Source: Pyrenophora tritici-repentis (Eukaryota > Ascomycota > Dothideomycetes > Pleosporales > Pleosporaceae). From it: 64,000 nt of DNA. The number at the start of each line of letters is the position of its first letter. Position 1 is the stretch's first letter. Under the pieces are notes generated by a model. The model was given only the letters and a program-made list of their open reading frames with translations. It was not told the origin of the DNA and ran no database searches. The position numbers and the translations under genes were made by a program. This document shows positions 53,827-64,000 of the stretch, piece after piece. The stretch lies in NCBI RefSeq assembly GCF_003171515.1, contig NC_089390.1:4340001-4404000 (forward strand), read 5' to 3'.

Positions 53827-54350
53827 TTATGAGAGGCTTATCGCGCCGCGACGGCTTTCGCGCATATGAAGGAAGGCTTGGAGTCCGCAGAAGACGAAGA
53901 ATCCCTATCCGTCACAATTAGCAAAACCGCGTTTTCTTGGTAGAAGGAAACATGGGACAAACATACAATGTAAATAAACACAGCGCCAAACACGGCGCCT
54001 GCAACAGCATTTCCATCTTTGGGGTCCTCGTGGCCGCCCATGACGACATTGCTGCTTCCCTTTATTGCTGTTAGCTCTTGCGGTTCGGCCTTCAAAACCT
54101 CCCGTTGCGCCCGGGTGAATGTGATAGTCACAGTCACATCCAACCCACACCATGCTCGCGCAAACAGCTCCCCGGGGTTGCAAAACTCACCTTGAACAAA
54201 GCGCCAATAGTACTCAAAATCACAATCGCAAACATAGACACGACGATGCTGTTCCCATCGTTAGCATCTCCTTGTCCCTTTGCGCAAAGGTAAACCAGCA
54301 TCCACATACCAGGTCCAGGCGTTCATCGCGGAGACTACGGGCTTGACCAT
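53827..54350 (-). CDS. V-ATPase Vo subunit f / RNaseK-like two-helix protein
   Basis: Four short exons, complement(53827..53904, 53967..54059, 54191..54248, 54310..54350), 89 aa; introns are 62, 131 and 61 bp, all phases correct. It begins MVKPVVSAMNAWTCIVVSMF, followed by helix 1 (IVVSMFAIVILSTIGALF) and a polar loop with GGHEDPKDG. Helix 2 is AGAVFGAVFIYIGFFVFCGL, with a short basic tail. The pattern matches the yeast YPR170W-B/RNASEK family, found as subunit f of the proton-pumping V-ATPase membrane ring. The exons are too short for ordinary ORF detection. Assignment rests on remembered family features, so subunit identity is likely but not certain. Confidence 0.8.
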
Positions 54351-55305
54351 GATGGGCGACGTGGGTGAGTGGATAAGTTGGTGGTTCCGGGTATCGGTAG
54401 CTTATCTGCGGAGGAGGCGGCGACGGAGGAGACGAAGACGGTGCAGCAGGCAGCTGTAGATCTACGGCTGAGAGGAGTCGTGAAGTCGAGATGCGTAGGT
54501 AGTTAGGTAGGCGCTTTGCCGTCGTCCGATGAGAAGCCGCAGGTTTTCTGTTGGGTGGTGGTGGTTGGAGTTGGCGATGGATGGCGATGGTGTACTTGGG
54601 GCGATGATGAGGTGGGAATCGGGAATCGTCATGTTCTTGCCGCGCTTGCGCGTGGGTGGTCTGTGCGTGAGCTTGGGGTTTTGTTGCGGAACACCAGGTC
54701 ACGGATGTTTTTGGTTGTTCGACATTTAGGGAAAAGAAAGATGGAATGTTCAGGGGTGAATAGGTCATGAGTTGGGGTATACGTGGCATGTATCGTGTCT
54801 ACGGTGGCTATGTTATGTGGAGACGGACGTATACCAAGCAGATGCAGATTGATACCGAGAGTATCCACAAGGAGCTCTGGTGTATACAAGCGTCTCTAGA
54901 CTTCATAGTTCTTCTCGGATTACGGATGTTCGATGCATACGAGTAACCGGGAACGACTTAAGTCACAAGGGCATGTCAGACGTATACATCAAACTCAGAC
55001 TTGAATTCAGCAATCAGTCAATTGATAAGCAAATATTTTATCTTCAGACTGAGTAGTCAAGGTGGATCTCAGTACCAAGATGGACCTCGCAAAACACCAT
55101 CAAGGCAAGTACCAGTACCCCATGAGTACCCCATAAGTACCCCGTAAAGCAGCACCAGAATGTCAGACCCTGCAAAACACCCAAGACCACGAATATGCAG
55201 CCCCAATCAGATAATAAGTAAATCACTTTTCATCCCCGAAAGCCAGACGCCTTCAGTCTCAGTCCTCATGTCTTCCTATACACCTTCACCACACCCTAGC
55301 CCAAT
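54351..55305. other. Intergenic
   Basis: 955 bp between two minus-strand genes; the V-ATPase f promoter lies at its low-coordinate end. No gene, RNA or repeat recognised. Confidence 0.5.
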
Positions 55306-57405
55306 CTACAAGAGATCAATCAGGTTCTCACCTTCCTGGGGCTGGACAGCGGGACGCTGAACGGGTGCCTGATGAGTAGAAGACGAAGCAGCCGGGTAGT
55401 TGGCAAGAATGAAGTCACCGTTGTGCATCGGGGTCGGACCGCGAAGCTCAGCGGCGAAGGTCAGTCGAGGAGGAGGCATCCTGGATGAAGTTAGTATAGG
55501 TACAGGTAGTGATGGGAAGGAGAACTTACCGGTGAACGGGCTCCTCGGGCTCCTGCTGGACGGGGCCGTCAATCCTACCGTTGGTGGTTGGCTGCTCCAT
55601 GACCGTGGTGTTGCGAGTAGCATGGCCGTTGGTAGAAGCATTGCTGTTGGGAGCAGCATGGCTGTTGGAAGCAGCATTGCCAGTGGGAGAAGCATGACCG
55701 TTGGTAGTAGCATGGCCGGTAGGACTATCATTGCCGTTGGGAACCGCGGTGGTGACATTGCCATCTTCCATACGGCCCAAGCGCTCACCCATGGTACAAG
55801 GATTGTACGCATGGTTGGCATCGAACAGGAAGTCGAGCTGAGGGCTATCCGCGGGGATCTTGCCCTGGCGCAACTTGCTCATGAGAACCTGCGTGACATG
55901 GGATACGCGGTATCCCTCGAGGAAGTTGTCCTGCTGATTGTCTGGTTTTGGTACTACTTCCTTGCGACCGGCCTCTTTGCCATCAGCGAATCCATCGTGG
56001 TATGCGACCTTGGCAGTCTCGTGGGCCTTGTCCTTGGAAACGGCGGTCTTATTTAGCTCAGCCTGCAGAGACTCACGAATGAGTGTCTTGTAACACTCCT
56101 CACGCGTCTTCTGAGCCTTTTTAGTAATATCAACCAACTCTTTCTCAGCGTTGACCCTAGCCTGTTTCTTGGCCAAGTCGTTCTTGGTAGCCAGAACCGC
56201 TTCACGGCGGATTTGCCTAGTCTGCACAGCACTCATCGGCTCTCCACCGCCCTCCTCGTCCTTCTTGGCCAGCTGCATCTGTCCCTCTGCCAGGAAGACT
56301 TCGAGCTGCTGAATCTTCTCCTCGCGGAACTTCAGCTCGGCCTCCTTGGCTTGGAAGCGGGTCTTGGCGAAGATGGCATCCACCTGTTCCCGGATATAGA
56401 TGCTTAGAAGATTAGCAGAAGCAGCATCGAACTTCACGTTGTACTCTTCTTGCAAGGCTTCTCGCATAATGACGGTATTGGCACGCTCATCGGCAAGGTC
56501 CTGGTTCGCCTTCATCAGCTGGGCACTGATCCTGGTGTACTGTTCACGGTTGACCGTGTCGCGTCTGGGCTCATGCGCGGGATAATTGGACTGGCCACGA
56601 TAACCCTTATTGAATCTAACAAGCTCACTCGGTGGCATTTGCTGATTGTGTTAGTCAAGAGCAAACTCTGAGAGATGTGGAATACCTACTCTAGAGTTCT
56701 GGAGACCGGACTGATGAGGTACCCGTGGACGAAGGTGGGGAGGGACACTATAAGAGGGCCTGGATAGTGTGGGTGGCTCTTGAAGAGTCACTGGTATACC
56801 CTGGGGTGCGCCTTCTCCGTTCTTCGTGGTGACCGTGGTCTTCTCGACTTCAGTTGCAGGAGAACGCGGTGCGACTTTGTTTTTCTTGGGGGTCTGAACG
56901 GTTCCTGAGATTGTTAGTACAAAAAGCCAGCGACAAACACAGTGCAAAACATACCAAGCTCTGAAGCTACGAGAAGATTATTGTGTCCATCCTGGGCGAT
57001 GGCCGAGCCTATCTTGTCCTCGGACTCGGAAGTGTTGGGAACGGGCAGCTCTTGATGCTCGGTTTGCTGTTCCGGTGTCGAAGACGGAGGGGTAAGGTTG
57101 ACTTCATCAATGGTACTGGTTCCACCGCCATTGCCTGAGGCATTGGTCTTGCCGGACTCGTAGCCTTGGTCGGACTTGTTCTGGTCAGACTCATCGCCAT
57201 CACTAGACTCGTTGGACTGGCTCACAGCCTTGACTTCCGGGGATGCTTCGAGCTTCTTGGGTCCTTGGACAGAATCGGTGGGCTCTTCAGACGAGACAGC
57301 ATCCTTGGCAGTACCCTCGCTGCTGGAAGAGTCGCCCTCAGGCGAGGCTTGAACAACAGAGGCCCCGTTGACTTCGGAGATTGCGGTAGGGTCTAGGTGA
57401 GCCAT
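55306..57405 (-). CDS. Coiled-coil protein of unknown function
   Basis: Four exons, complement(55306..55480, 55530..56641, 56690..56904, 56955..57405), 650 aa; introns of 49, 48 and 50 bp fit. The N-terminal 150 residues are acidic and Ser/Glu-rich. Residues about 225-430 contain long charged helices (TRFQAKEAELKFREEKIQQLE and beyond), probably a coiled coil. A segment rich in Asn, Gly, His, Ala and Thr follows (TNGHASPTG, NSHAAPNSNASTNGHA; 55600-55740), coded by a 15/30-bp minisatellite. The C-terminus is Pro/Gln-rich, ending GENLIDLL. No signal peptide and no domain I recognise. The frame stays open upstream of Met 57405 through a 39-bp repeat array, so the start could be earlier (Met 57675). 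Confidence 0.75.
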
Positions 57406-57427
57406 GATGTTGCCGTTGCAAGTCATT

Positions 57428-57640
57428 TCGTCTGAAGTATAGAACGTAAGATACTGTAACTCTTTGTCCAAAGTATGGGAGTTAAGATAATGTGTCGTTT
57501 CGTCTGAAGTATGGAAGGTGAGATAATGTGACGTTTCTTCCAAAGTATGGAAGGTAAGATAATGTATCGTTTCTTCCAAAGTATGGAAGGTGAGATAATG
57601 TGTTGTTTCGTCCGAAGTATGGAAAATCAGATAATGTATC
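57428..57640 (-). repeat. 39-bp tandem repeat array, about five units
   Basis: Units read like GTATGGAAGGTGAGATAATG, then TGTCGTTTCGTCTGAA with variants. On the minus strand they encode 13-residue repeats (HYLTFHTSDETT and similar) in frame with the coiled-coil gene start at 57405. The array lies in its 5' leader or an N-terminal extension. Confidence 0.85.
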
Positions 57641-57890
57641 TGGACACTGTAAGCAACTATTAGCCAAGTGTACATACATGAATCCCAAATGCAAGGATAC
57701 TCACATATCTTGAAGACCTTGGTGCAAAGTTCAATCGTGCAGGAAAGTACCAAGTCCGGAAGATAGATGGCAAGTAGAGGATCGATTTTGAAAGATAGAT
57801 GTCAAATAGAAATCTTTTAGGTGACTCGGATACTCAAAGGTGTGAGTATTCGCGTGAAGGAAACAAGTCTCAGGTGGGCAGAAGATGCCC

Positions 57891-57897
57891 TTATATA
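57891..57897 (-). promoter_or_regulatory. TATA box of the coiled-coil gene
   Basis: TATATAA on the minus strand. It would start transcription near 57860, upstream of both candidate start codons (57675 and 57405). Confidence 0.4.
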
Positions 57898-57966
57898 CAC
57901 AGCAGCTGCCGGTCCCGGAGCTCACTGGTAAGGCCGCAGCCGCGGTTATGCCATCCTTTGCCTGAT

Positions 57967-58001
57967 TCCCGCGTAAAGGCGATTCCCGCGTAAAGGCGAT
58001 A
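57967..58001. repeat. 17-bp direct duplication
   Basis: TTCCCGCGTAAAGGCGA occurs twice in a row upstream of the coiled-coil gene promoter. Confidence 0.7.
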
Positions 58002-59503
58002 AGCTGTTTGTTGCTGAGGCGGTGGGTATGCGGGGACAGTAGATACATCGCGACCAAGAACGTGCAATACGCATGGACTCCGCCACCATGCCAATGTATC
58101 AGCTGTGGGTTGAGAATATTGGGATTGGGCCATGGCGGTGGGTGTGTTTGAGCAACTTGCTCGTGGAGGTCTCTATTACTGGTTCTATAGGAGGGGGCAG
58201 GACGCTAGTACACGTGCCCGGGATCCATGACAACAGGTTTCCTCTCAGGCGACATCTAGCGGGAATTGACAAACGACTTAGGTGTCTTCATGCGAAGAGG
58301 AACGCACTAGTGTTTGGATATCTGACACGTGGTCCAGCCGGCATGTCAGTTTCCTCGCTTACTACTGGTCTTCATTCAAGACGCGAAATCGCACACCGAC
58401 TTGGGAAAATGCTGCGGTAAGTAGGGGAGCTTCACCCATAGAACCGGAGGAACTTTTAATATTCACCTCTTTCAGGTTTGGTGTGGAGGACTTGCAGTCT
58501 GTCACCAGACCCCACATGAGAACCAAGTCATCTACGCCTTTGCTCCTGTGATGTAAATGCCTGTGACGGTCTAGGTCAATTAGCAGCGTGAAGCTTTCCA
58601 GATTACTTGGTAGTAGCGTAGCTAGTCGAGATGAACATGGAGAGTCGTTGGACACAGAGTAGGGCGAAGCCACACAGAGAAAGCCGATTTCGGATATAGT
58701 TAAGCGCTTCAAGTATGTCAACGGTCACAGAGTACCAAGACACTCAGGCGCAATAGATGAATCTTCGAAATGCACCTCACAAAAATCGAGATGCAGCGTT
58801 TCCAGTGTATCCAGCTTTTGTAATAGTGCGGGGTATAGAGCAGACGGGCCCTCGGCTTCGAAAATCGCAGGGGCCCACAAACAAACGATGTGTTGAAGTT
58901 CTTCACATGCTGACCAAATTTGCCCCACTATTCCAAAATCCTCACCGTAATCGAGAATTTCCAGACGTTGTAGGCGCTGGTAAGATCCGCTGAAAACTCC
59001 GTCGTGTATTACGTCAAGACCCAAGGACCCATAAGCTTGGAGATTGGAAAGCAACGGCACTGAGGTCATGACTGTAGCGATTTCGAGGAAGAAGAAAGGT
59101 CGAGTGATGTGATGGTGACCAGGAGTGGCCCGTTCAATCAGTCCGACATGTAGTGTTTGCAACTTGCGAAATGCATGCCGAGCCAACACAGTTATCCCAT
59201 GATATCCAGGGAGAATGTATCCCCAGAACGTGATCTTGTGGGTCTCTAAGCTATCGACAGTCAGGTTTTGTATGTTCATAGCCTGATTGACTATGTCTGC
59301 CAGTAAGTAGAAGTAATGGGCCAACATATGTGCCGATTCTGGATCTTTCTCATCGGCGTAGCTGTCACCTATATCTTGACCGTCGAAAGCTCGATTCTCT
59401 ACATACTGCAGATACTCGGCGTGTTTGAAGTGTTGACCAGCCACAACGTTGTGTTCATTGAGAGTTCGATGGAACAGTTTCAGAGGTTGTGTCCCATTCC
59501 AAT

Positions 59504-62234
59504 CAGTGATCGGAATGGTCTGGTCTGACTTGGTCTTGGTCTGGTCTAGACCGCCAAGACTTGGTCTGGTCTGGCGATTTTTTGAGACCGTGGTCGGACC
59601 GGTCTAGATGATCGGACCGGTCCGGCTATAAATAGGTCCACGTGACTAGATCTTAGACTAATCTAGCCAGAAAATTTAGCACAATATGAGTCATTAAGAT
59701 CAAGGTAAGTCTTCTACTTACATAGAACAATCAAGTCCTTAACAACCTACTTATATACTATTGTTATGGAGCCTTCAACACCAACCTCACCGTCCCCATC
59801 GAATATTATAAGACTAGATTTAACGTCTCTTACTCCATCTCCTATCCCCACGTCATCACCCACCCCTATACTATCACCCACTCCTATTCAATATCACGAA
59901 TCTCCAGATGAGTTCGTGCAGGGCGGTATCACGTACGTGAAACGTGCAATAATTGCAAGGAAGGATTTCCGTCAAGGTACATCACACATCTGGAAGTACG
60001 GACTCCAATACATTCGAGATAGCGATAAGAAAGAGGTGTATTACTGCCATGAGTGCAGGGTTGGGAAGAGCAAGCAAGAGTTGTTTGTCATCAATGGCAC
60101 TTCTAGGATCCGGAATCACCTGGAACAGAAGCACCAGATTGATCCCCAGAGTGGCATCAAGCGAAAGGGTTCTGTACGGAAGTCTATAATCGACCAGCAA
60201 AAGGATGGGGCTGCTTCCAGCATCTTTTTCTGGAAGGAGTCAGTAGAGAAGTTTAAAGAGCTTCTAATTCGTTGGATTGTGTACTGCCATATCGCCTTCT
60301 TTCAATTAGAGAACCAGTACTTTCGTGAACTACTCCTCTTTTTAAATCCGGCACTACTCAACCACCTCCCGAAGGCTGCGAAGACTATCCGAAGCTGGGT
60401 AATGAATGCATTCATATCGAAGAAGCAACAGCTTAGGGAGGACCTACACCATTCACGGAGTAGGATCTCTATCTCCTTTGATCTCTGGACTTCACCAAAC
60501 CCTTACGCTATCCTAGGCGTCGTCGCTATGTGGATTGATACTACCGGCATGCGACGTGTTACCGCTTTAGGTATGCGACGTATATACGGCGAACATACTG
60601 GAGAGAATCTTGGATCGGTGGTCCTTGAATTGCTGGAAGAATACGACATTAGCGGAGATCAGATTGGATACTTTATGCTGGATAATGCCTCGGCAAATGA
60701 TACCGCTGTTGAGTTTATACTCAAGGATCTCTGCCCATGGATGAAGTCAAAACAACGTCGTCATCGCCGGCTGCGTTGCTTGGGCCATGTCATCAACCTC
60801 TGTTGCCAGGCGTTCCTTATGGGGCGAAACTGTGAGAAGTATCTTGCGAAGCTGGAGAAGCATCATCAACGTGGCGACTATACGAAGGTGGAAGAGCTCT
60901 GGAAGAAGTTCGGATGTTTGGGTCGTCTTCACAACCTGGTGCGATACATCAGGCTTACTCCACAACGGCGTGAGGAGTTTGCTACAATTATTATCGGCGG
61001 AGATCTTTCGCAATTCGACGGGCTTGAGCTTATCCAGAACAACTCGACCCGCTGGAACTCATGGTTTTATTCGATTACACGTGCATTAAATGTTCGAGAA
61101 CGTTTAGAGCTCTTCTCGGCTCGTCATGTACCTGGAAAGGGCTCCGTAGGGATCGCGAACTTTAAGCTTGATGGACAGCACTGGTTTGAGCTTGAAAAGA
61201 TTGAACTCGCTCTCAAAGACTTCTATGCTGCAACTTTGCTTTCTGAAGGTAAGAAGACGTCACTTGCGGACTGGTTTTCAACTTTGGACTGCCTTCTCCG
61301 GGAGATAAGCGAGACGAAGGATCACTACCACGACATCCACACTGAGGACGATAACAACTTTACATGGAAGTACCTTCAAGGCTGCGCTGATGCTGCTTGG
61401 TTAAAGTGCGTTGAGTACTATAACAATCAGCAGCTGAATTGGCAAAATCGATTCCCTGAAGATACTGACCTTCCACCGGCATATTATGCGGCTCAAATCC
61501 TTGATCCATATCGCAAGTGGGGATGGTTCAGGCAAGAGTGGGTTCTTCATGGCGACGAAGAGAAGAAGAGGTGGTTTGAAAACGCACAATTAGCGGTGAA
61601 GCATCTCTGGGAGACAGAGTATAAGGGAAGGTACCCTGTCGAGATGCTGCCACCACCAGCCAGGAAGGAGAGAGATCCTGACCCAGCATTTGATCGCCAG
61701 CGGGAACATAAGCGCATTCGAATAGACGCTCCAGTTTCTACAACTGATTTGTATGAACAATACATCTCTACTGACCGGCTTCATAACGAAGAGGCAGGTT
61801 GCAATGAGGCTATTGCGTACTGGCTATCTCGCTACGACTCCCAACGAGATCTCGCTCGCTTCGCTCTAGACATGTTTGCGATCTCGCCTATGTCGGATGA
61901 ATGCGAACGTCTTTTTAGTAGCGCGAAGCTTACTATCGTCGATCGCCGTGGTAGGCTGAAGGCAGATATTATAGAAGCGTGCGAGTGTCTCCGGGCCTGG
62001 TATGGAAAGCCCCAAGCTGAGGGGAACAGCGATATCGAGGATAGTGAGAACGAAGACGACTAGATTGACAGTCAGTAGTAAAACACATTTCCTCGGCTTC
62101 CTTCTTTGCTTCAGCCTCATTCTTGGCGGTCTTGTTGGTCGGACCGGTCTGGTCGGACCGGTCCTTATGTAAGCACCTGGTCTGGTCTGGTCTGTACCCT
62201 CAGACCAGACCAGACCAGACCATTCCGATCACTG
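59504..62234 (+). mobile_element. Complete hAT transposon, copy 2, inside the F-box gene
   Basis: 2,731 bp, the same length as copy 1 and with the same terminal repeats (CAGTGATCGGAATGGTCTGG), flanked by the 8-bp duplication ATTCCAAT (59496-59503 and 62235-62242). Orientation is opposite to copy 1, 46 kb away. Subterminal GGTCTGGTC/GGACCGGTCC arrays are present at both ends. Confidence 0.98.
59766..62063 (+). CDS. hAT transposase, copy 2
   Basis: 765 aa, identical in translation to 10799..13096: BED zinc finger (YYCHEC...HLEQKH), RNase H-like core (FDLWTSPNPYA, FMLDNASAND) and hAT dimerisation domain (SPMSDECERLFSSAKL). The frame is intact, so this copy is potentially active. Confidence 0.97.
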   Translation: MEPSTPTSPSPSNIIRLDLTSLTPSPIPTSSPTPILSPTPIQYHESPDEFVQGGITYVKRAIIARKDFRQGTSHIWKYGLQYIRDSDKKEVYYCHECRVGKSKQELFVINGTSRIRNHLEQKHQIDPQSGIKRKGSVRKSIIDQQKDGAASSIFFWKESVEKFKELLIRWIVYCHIAFFQLENQYFRELLLFLNPALLNHLPKAAKTIRSWVMNAFISKKQQLREDLHHSRSRISISFDLWTSPNPYAILGVVAMWIDTTGMRRVTALGMRRIYGEHTGENLGSVVLELLEEYDISGDQIGYFMLDNASANDTAVEFILKDLCPWMKSKQRRHRRLRCLGHVINLCCQAFLMGRNCEKYLAKLEKHHQRGDYTKVEELWKKFGCLGRLHNLVRYIRLTPQRREEFATIIIGGDLSQFDGLELIQNNSTRWNSWFYSITRALNVRERLELFSARHVPGKGSVGIANFKLDGQHWFELEKIELALKDFYAATLLSEGKKTSLADWFSTLDCLLREISETKDHYHDIHTEDDNNFTWKYLQGCADAAWLKCVEYYNNQQLNWQNRFPEDTDLPPAYYAAQILDPYRKWGWFRQEWVLHGDEEKKRWFENAQLAVKHLWETEYKGRYPVEMLPPPARKERDPDPAFDRQREHKRIRIDAPVSTTDLYEQYISTDRLHNEEAGCNEAIAYWLSRYDSQRDLARFALDMFAISPMSDECERLFSSAKLTIVDRRGRLKADIIEACECLRAWYGKPQAEGNSDIEDSENEDD

Positions 62235-62486
62235 ATTCCAATCAGCAGCTCCTGTGAAGGAAGAATACAGTATTGGAGTAGCTATGCGCCGTACATGCTT
62301 GTAAGCCAGACAGAGATTGTATAGTGCCAGCTGACGAGCACGATTCTCGGATTCTCGGTCCCTTGAGATGAATTTCTGGAAGTGAAACGACTGTATCTTA
62401 TCGGAGCGAATTATGCTGAGGTGTTGCATGATCTCGACTAGAAGTTCATCTGGCAGTCCACAGAGCGTTGTGTTCTCAGTCATCAT

Positions 62487-63345
62487 AGCGAGTTCAGGAG
62501 ACAAGTGTATAAAAAAGTGTATCAAGCCAAGGAATGTATGGTGTCTACTCGTTCAGGAGTGGCGAATCTGGCGCATCCGGTTTCCGTCGTCGAAAAGCTG
62601 CGTAGGAGATTTCTGAGGACCGAAGATTCTTTCAAGTCATCTGCCAATATCAGATTGAACGTAGATTGAAGTGCTGTGTTGTTGTTTACAACGACGGAGG
62701 TTGAGGTGCGGAGGTCGTGCATATGTAATCGATAAGCTGTACCGCAAGTGGTAAGGTGGCTGTCAGCGTTATCCCCGCTATCTCCGGCAGCTTCCCTCTC
62801 TTTCGTACAATTGACCATCACAACCGTCGCAAACTTTCCGATTTCATCAAAGAATATTGTATAAACAAGTCCGTACCGTATCAAGAAGCTTCAACCCCAT
62901 TATACAGGCCTACTACCCTCAAATCCCACGAGATGACTACAACTACGATTCATCATTCCCAGACACCCTCTAGGATCACTCTTATCGATCAATAGACTAC
63001 TTAATGTCGTGACTACAAGCTTCACAGTTCATGCGCACAAAACCACACGGATTACAACTACAAGTTCACTTGTGAAATGGCACGCCTTCGCGTTAACACG
63101 ACCTGGAAGGCATTCAGTAGACCGAGACAGTTGGAAAATATACGTATATCATTTTCAAGGGTATAATCGTACAACCCTGTTGCACAAGCACTGTCATACC
63201 TCTCCCCATCCATATCCCTCAAACTCCCAAAAGAAAAGAGAAAAAAAATGCTCCCACAAGAAATCACCACGCCATCATCTCACACACCCTCACCCCATGC
63301 CCATCCCACCAGCCCAACCCCCGTCCTCTCTCCTCTCACCACCAC
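62487..63345. other. Intergenic, no supported gene
   Basis: Contains the F-box gene promoter and carbonic anhydrase 3' region. A minus-strand open frame at 62522-62884 (starts at a non-ATG codon) shows no domain and is not called. Confidence 0.45.
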
Positions 63346-63884
63346 CTACAAAACCCTCTTAGTCCGCCCAGTCTCAACCTCGTATATCCACCCGCTAAAC
63401 CGAATGTTCTCCTCAATAGCCTTGATTCTCAACCACTGTACATCCTTCTTAAGCTGAATCTCCAAATCCCTGAAACTCTGGAAATCCATCTTTTCAACTT
63501 CCTGCGCCGCAATCTCGCCTCGCTTCTTCAGCACCACGGCACGCGCGGTTTCGTTGTCAAAGGTCATCATGCCGCAGCATGTGTGCTTTACTATCATGAC
63601 TTCGCGGGTTCCCAGGAGTTGTTGCGAGATGACGATGCTGCGGAAGGCGTCTTTTACGGAGGCGCCGGCGTTGCGGATTACGTGAGCGGCGCCGAGGGGG
63701 ATGCCGAAGGCGGCTGTGGGGTCGATGCGGGCGTCCATGCAGGTTACTGGGGGGGTGTCAGATGGGTGAAGGATTGCGGAGAGGGAGATGAGGAGAACTA
63801 ACCAATCGTGTATCTTTGCGTAGGAGGAAGTTGGAGGTGTCCTTGGTTGAAATGAGCGGAGTAGGCTTCTTGGCCTTGCTCCAT
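63346..63884 (-). CDS. Beta-class carbonic anhydrase
   Basis: Two exons, complement(63346..63746, 63803..63884), 160 aa; the 56-bp intron is GTTAGT...CCCAG. The start is Met 63884 (MEQGQEAYSAHF); the alternative ATG at 63898 is in the wrong frame for exon 2. Zinc-site motifs are TCMDARID (Cys about 30, Asp 32, Arg 34) and KHTCCG (His about 82, Cys about 85). HVIRNAGASV is the other family block. These enzymes interconvert carbon dioxide and bicarbonate. The protein is short and lacks a targeting peptide, matching the small cytosolic fungal type. Confidence 0.9.
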
Positions 63885-64000
63885 GTTGCGTTCTCCATGT
63901 GTAGGCATATTGGCAATACGTCTATACGTCTATATGTAAATGTATGTGAGTGTGCGTAAATGCAACACCTGTTCAAAAAAAAAGAAGAAAGCGAGAGTGT

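Larger units (their letters stand above)
58362..62486 (-). pseudogene. F-box / leucine-rich gene split by hAT copy 2
   Basis: ATG 62486 starts MMTENTTLCGLPDELLVEIMQHLS, an F-box (binds Skp1 in SCF ubiquitin ligases). The frame runs to 62235, is cut by the hAT element, and resumes at 59503. With the element and one ATTCCAAT removed the reading is continuous (AADWN then GTQPLKLFH). Downstream are leucine-rich segments (LETLHLDFCEVHF, LKRLTISEIGF). TGA at 58725-58727 interrupts the same frame just before PLTYLKRLTI, which then runs to 58362. CGA to TGA would explain that stop. So there are two lesions: one large recent insertion and one point nonsense. Before the hAT hit, the protein may have ended early at 58725. 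Confidence 0.85.

Noticed and set aside
62522..62884. 120-codon minus-strand frame upstream of the F-box gene
   Set aside because: Begins at a non-ATG codon and has no recognisable domain; could be an old gene fragment but cannot be supported.
63009..63362. Plus-strand frame overlapping the carbonic anhydrase 3' end
   Set aside because: Pro/Ser/Thr/His-rich low-complexity translation antisense to a real gene.

Overview
The window is nuclear DNA of a filamentous ascomycete. The reasons are GT-AG introns of about 45-130 bp with CTAAC-type branch sites, fungal housekeeping genes (ORC2, ELP3, PEX3, ATG101, V-ATPase subunit f, an orthodox aquaporin), copia, chromovirus, pogo and hAT transposons, and secreted-protein genes. 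A Dothideomycete, probably a Pleosporalean, is my inference from gene content; nothing in the sequence proves it. Many genes here are spliced, and exon joins given below were checked by reading frame and splice signals.

Layout. 0-3 kb: degenerate chitin-binding-like gene and a secreted sedolisin (-). 3.2-8.8 kb: young copia element (-), identical LTRs, interrupted by a small hAT-type MITE. 8.8-10.5 kb: ACC-synthase-like aminotransferase (-). 10.6-13.4 kb: complete hAT element. 13.4-16.7 kb: LTR relics that cut off the 3' end of an NRPS-like (A-T-TE) gene. 17.5-20 kb: secreted cysteine-containing protein and a GT8 glycosyltransferase. 20.4-26.5 kb: young Ty3/gypsy chromovirus. 26.6-31.2 kb: PEX3 and a copper amine oxidase ending in NKL, a peroxisomal pair. 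32-40 kb: a decayed tract with a DUF7770-like pseudogene, a kinase-like pseudogene, solo LTRs and two fused pogo elements (one with six nonsense codons, one intact). 40.2 kb: a tRNA-Gly gene carrying a GT-AG intron-like insertion in its T-loop. 41 kb: a three-exon 93-aa secreted protein with eight cysteines. 42-57 kb: conserved core (T5orf172 protein, ATG101, ORC2, tRNA-Ile, aquaporin, ELP3, V-ATPase subunit f, coiled-coil protein). 58.4-62.5 kb: an F-box gene split by a second hAT copy that is the same length as the first and encodes an identical protein, in opposite orientation. 63.3-63.9 kb: beta-carbonic anhydrase.

The picture is a conserved core block (about 42-57 kb) flanked by transposon-rich accessory DNA in which several host genes are broken by insertion or by nonsense codons of the C-to-T/G-to-A kind. 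The observations I rate highest are the tRNA-Gly T-loop intron, the fused pogo pair with intact outer ends only, the chromovirus that lacks the Gag-protease junction yet has identical LTRs, and the unannotated small secreted protein.
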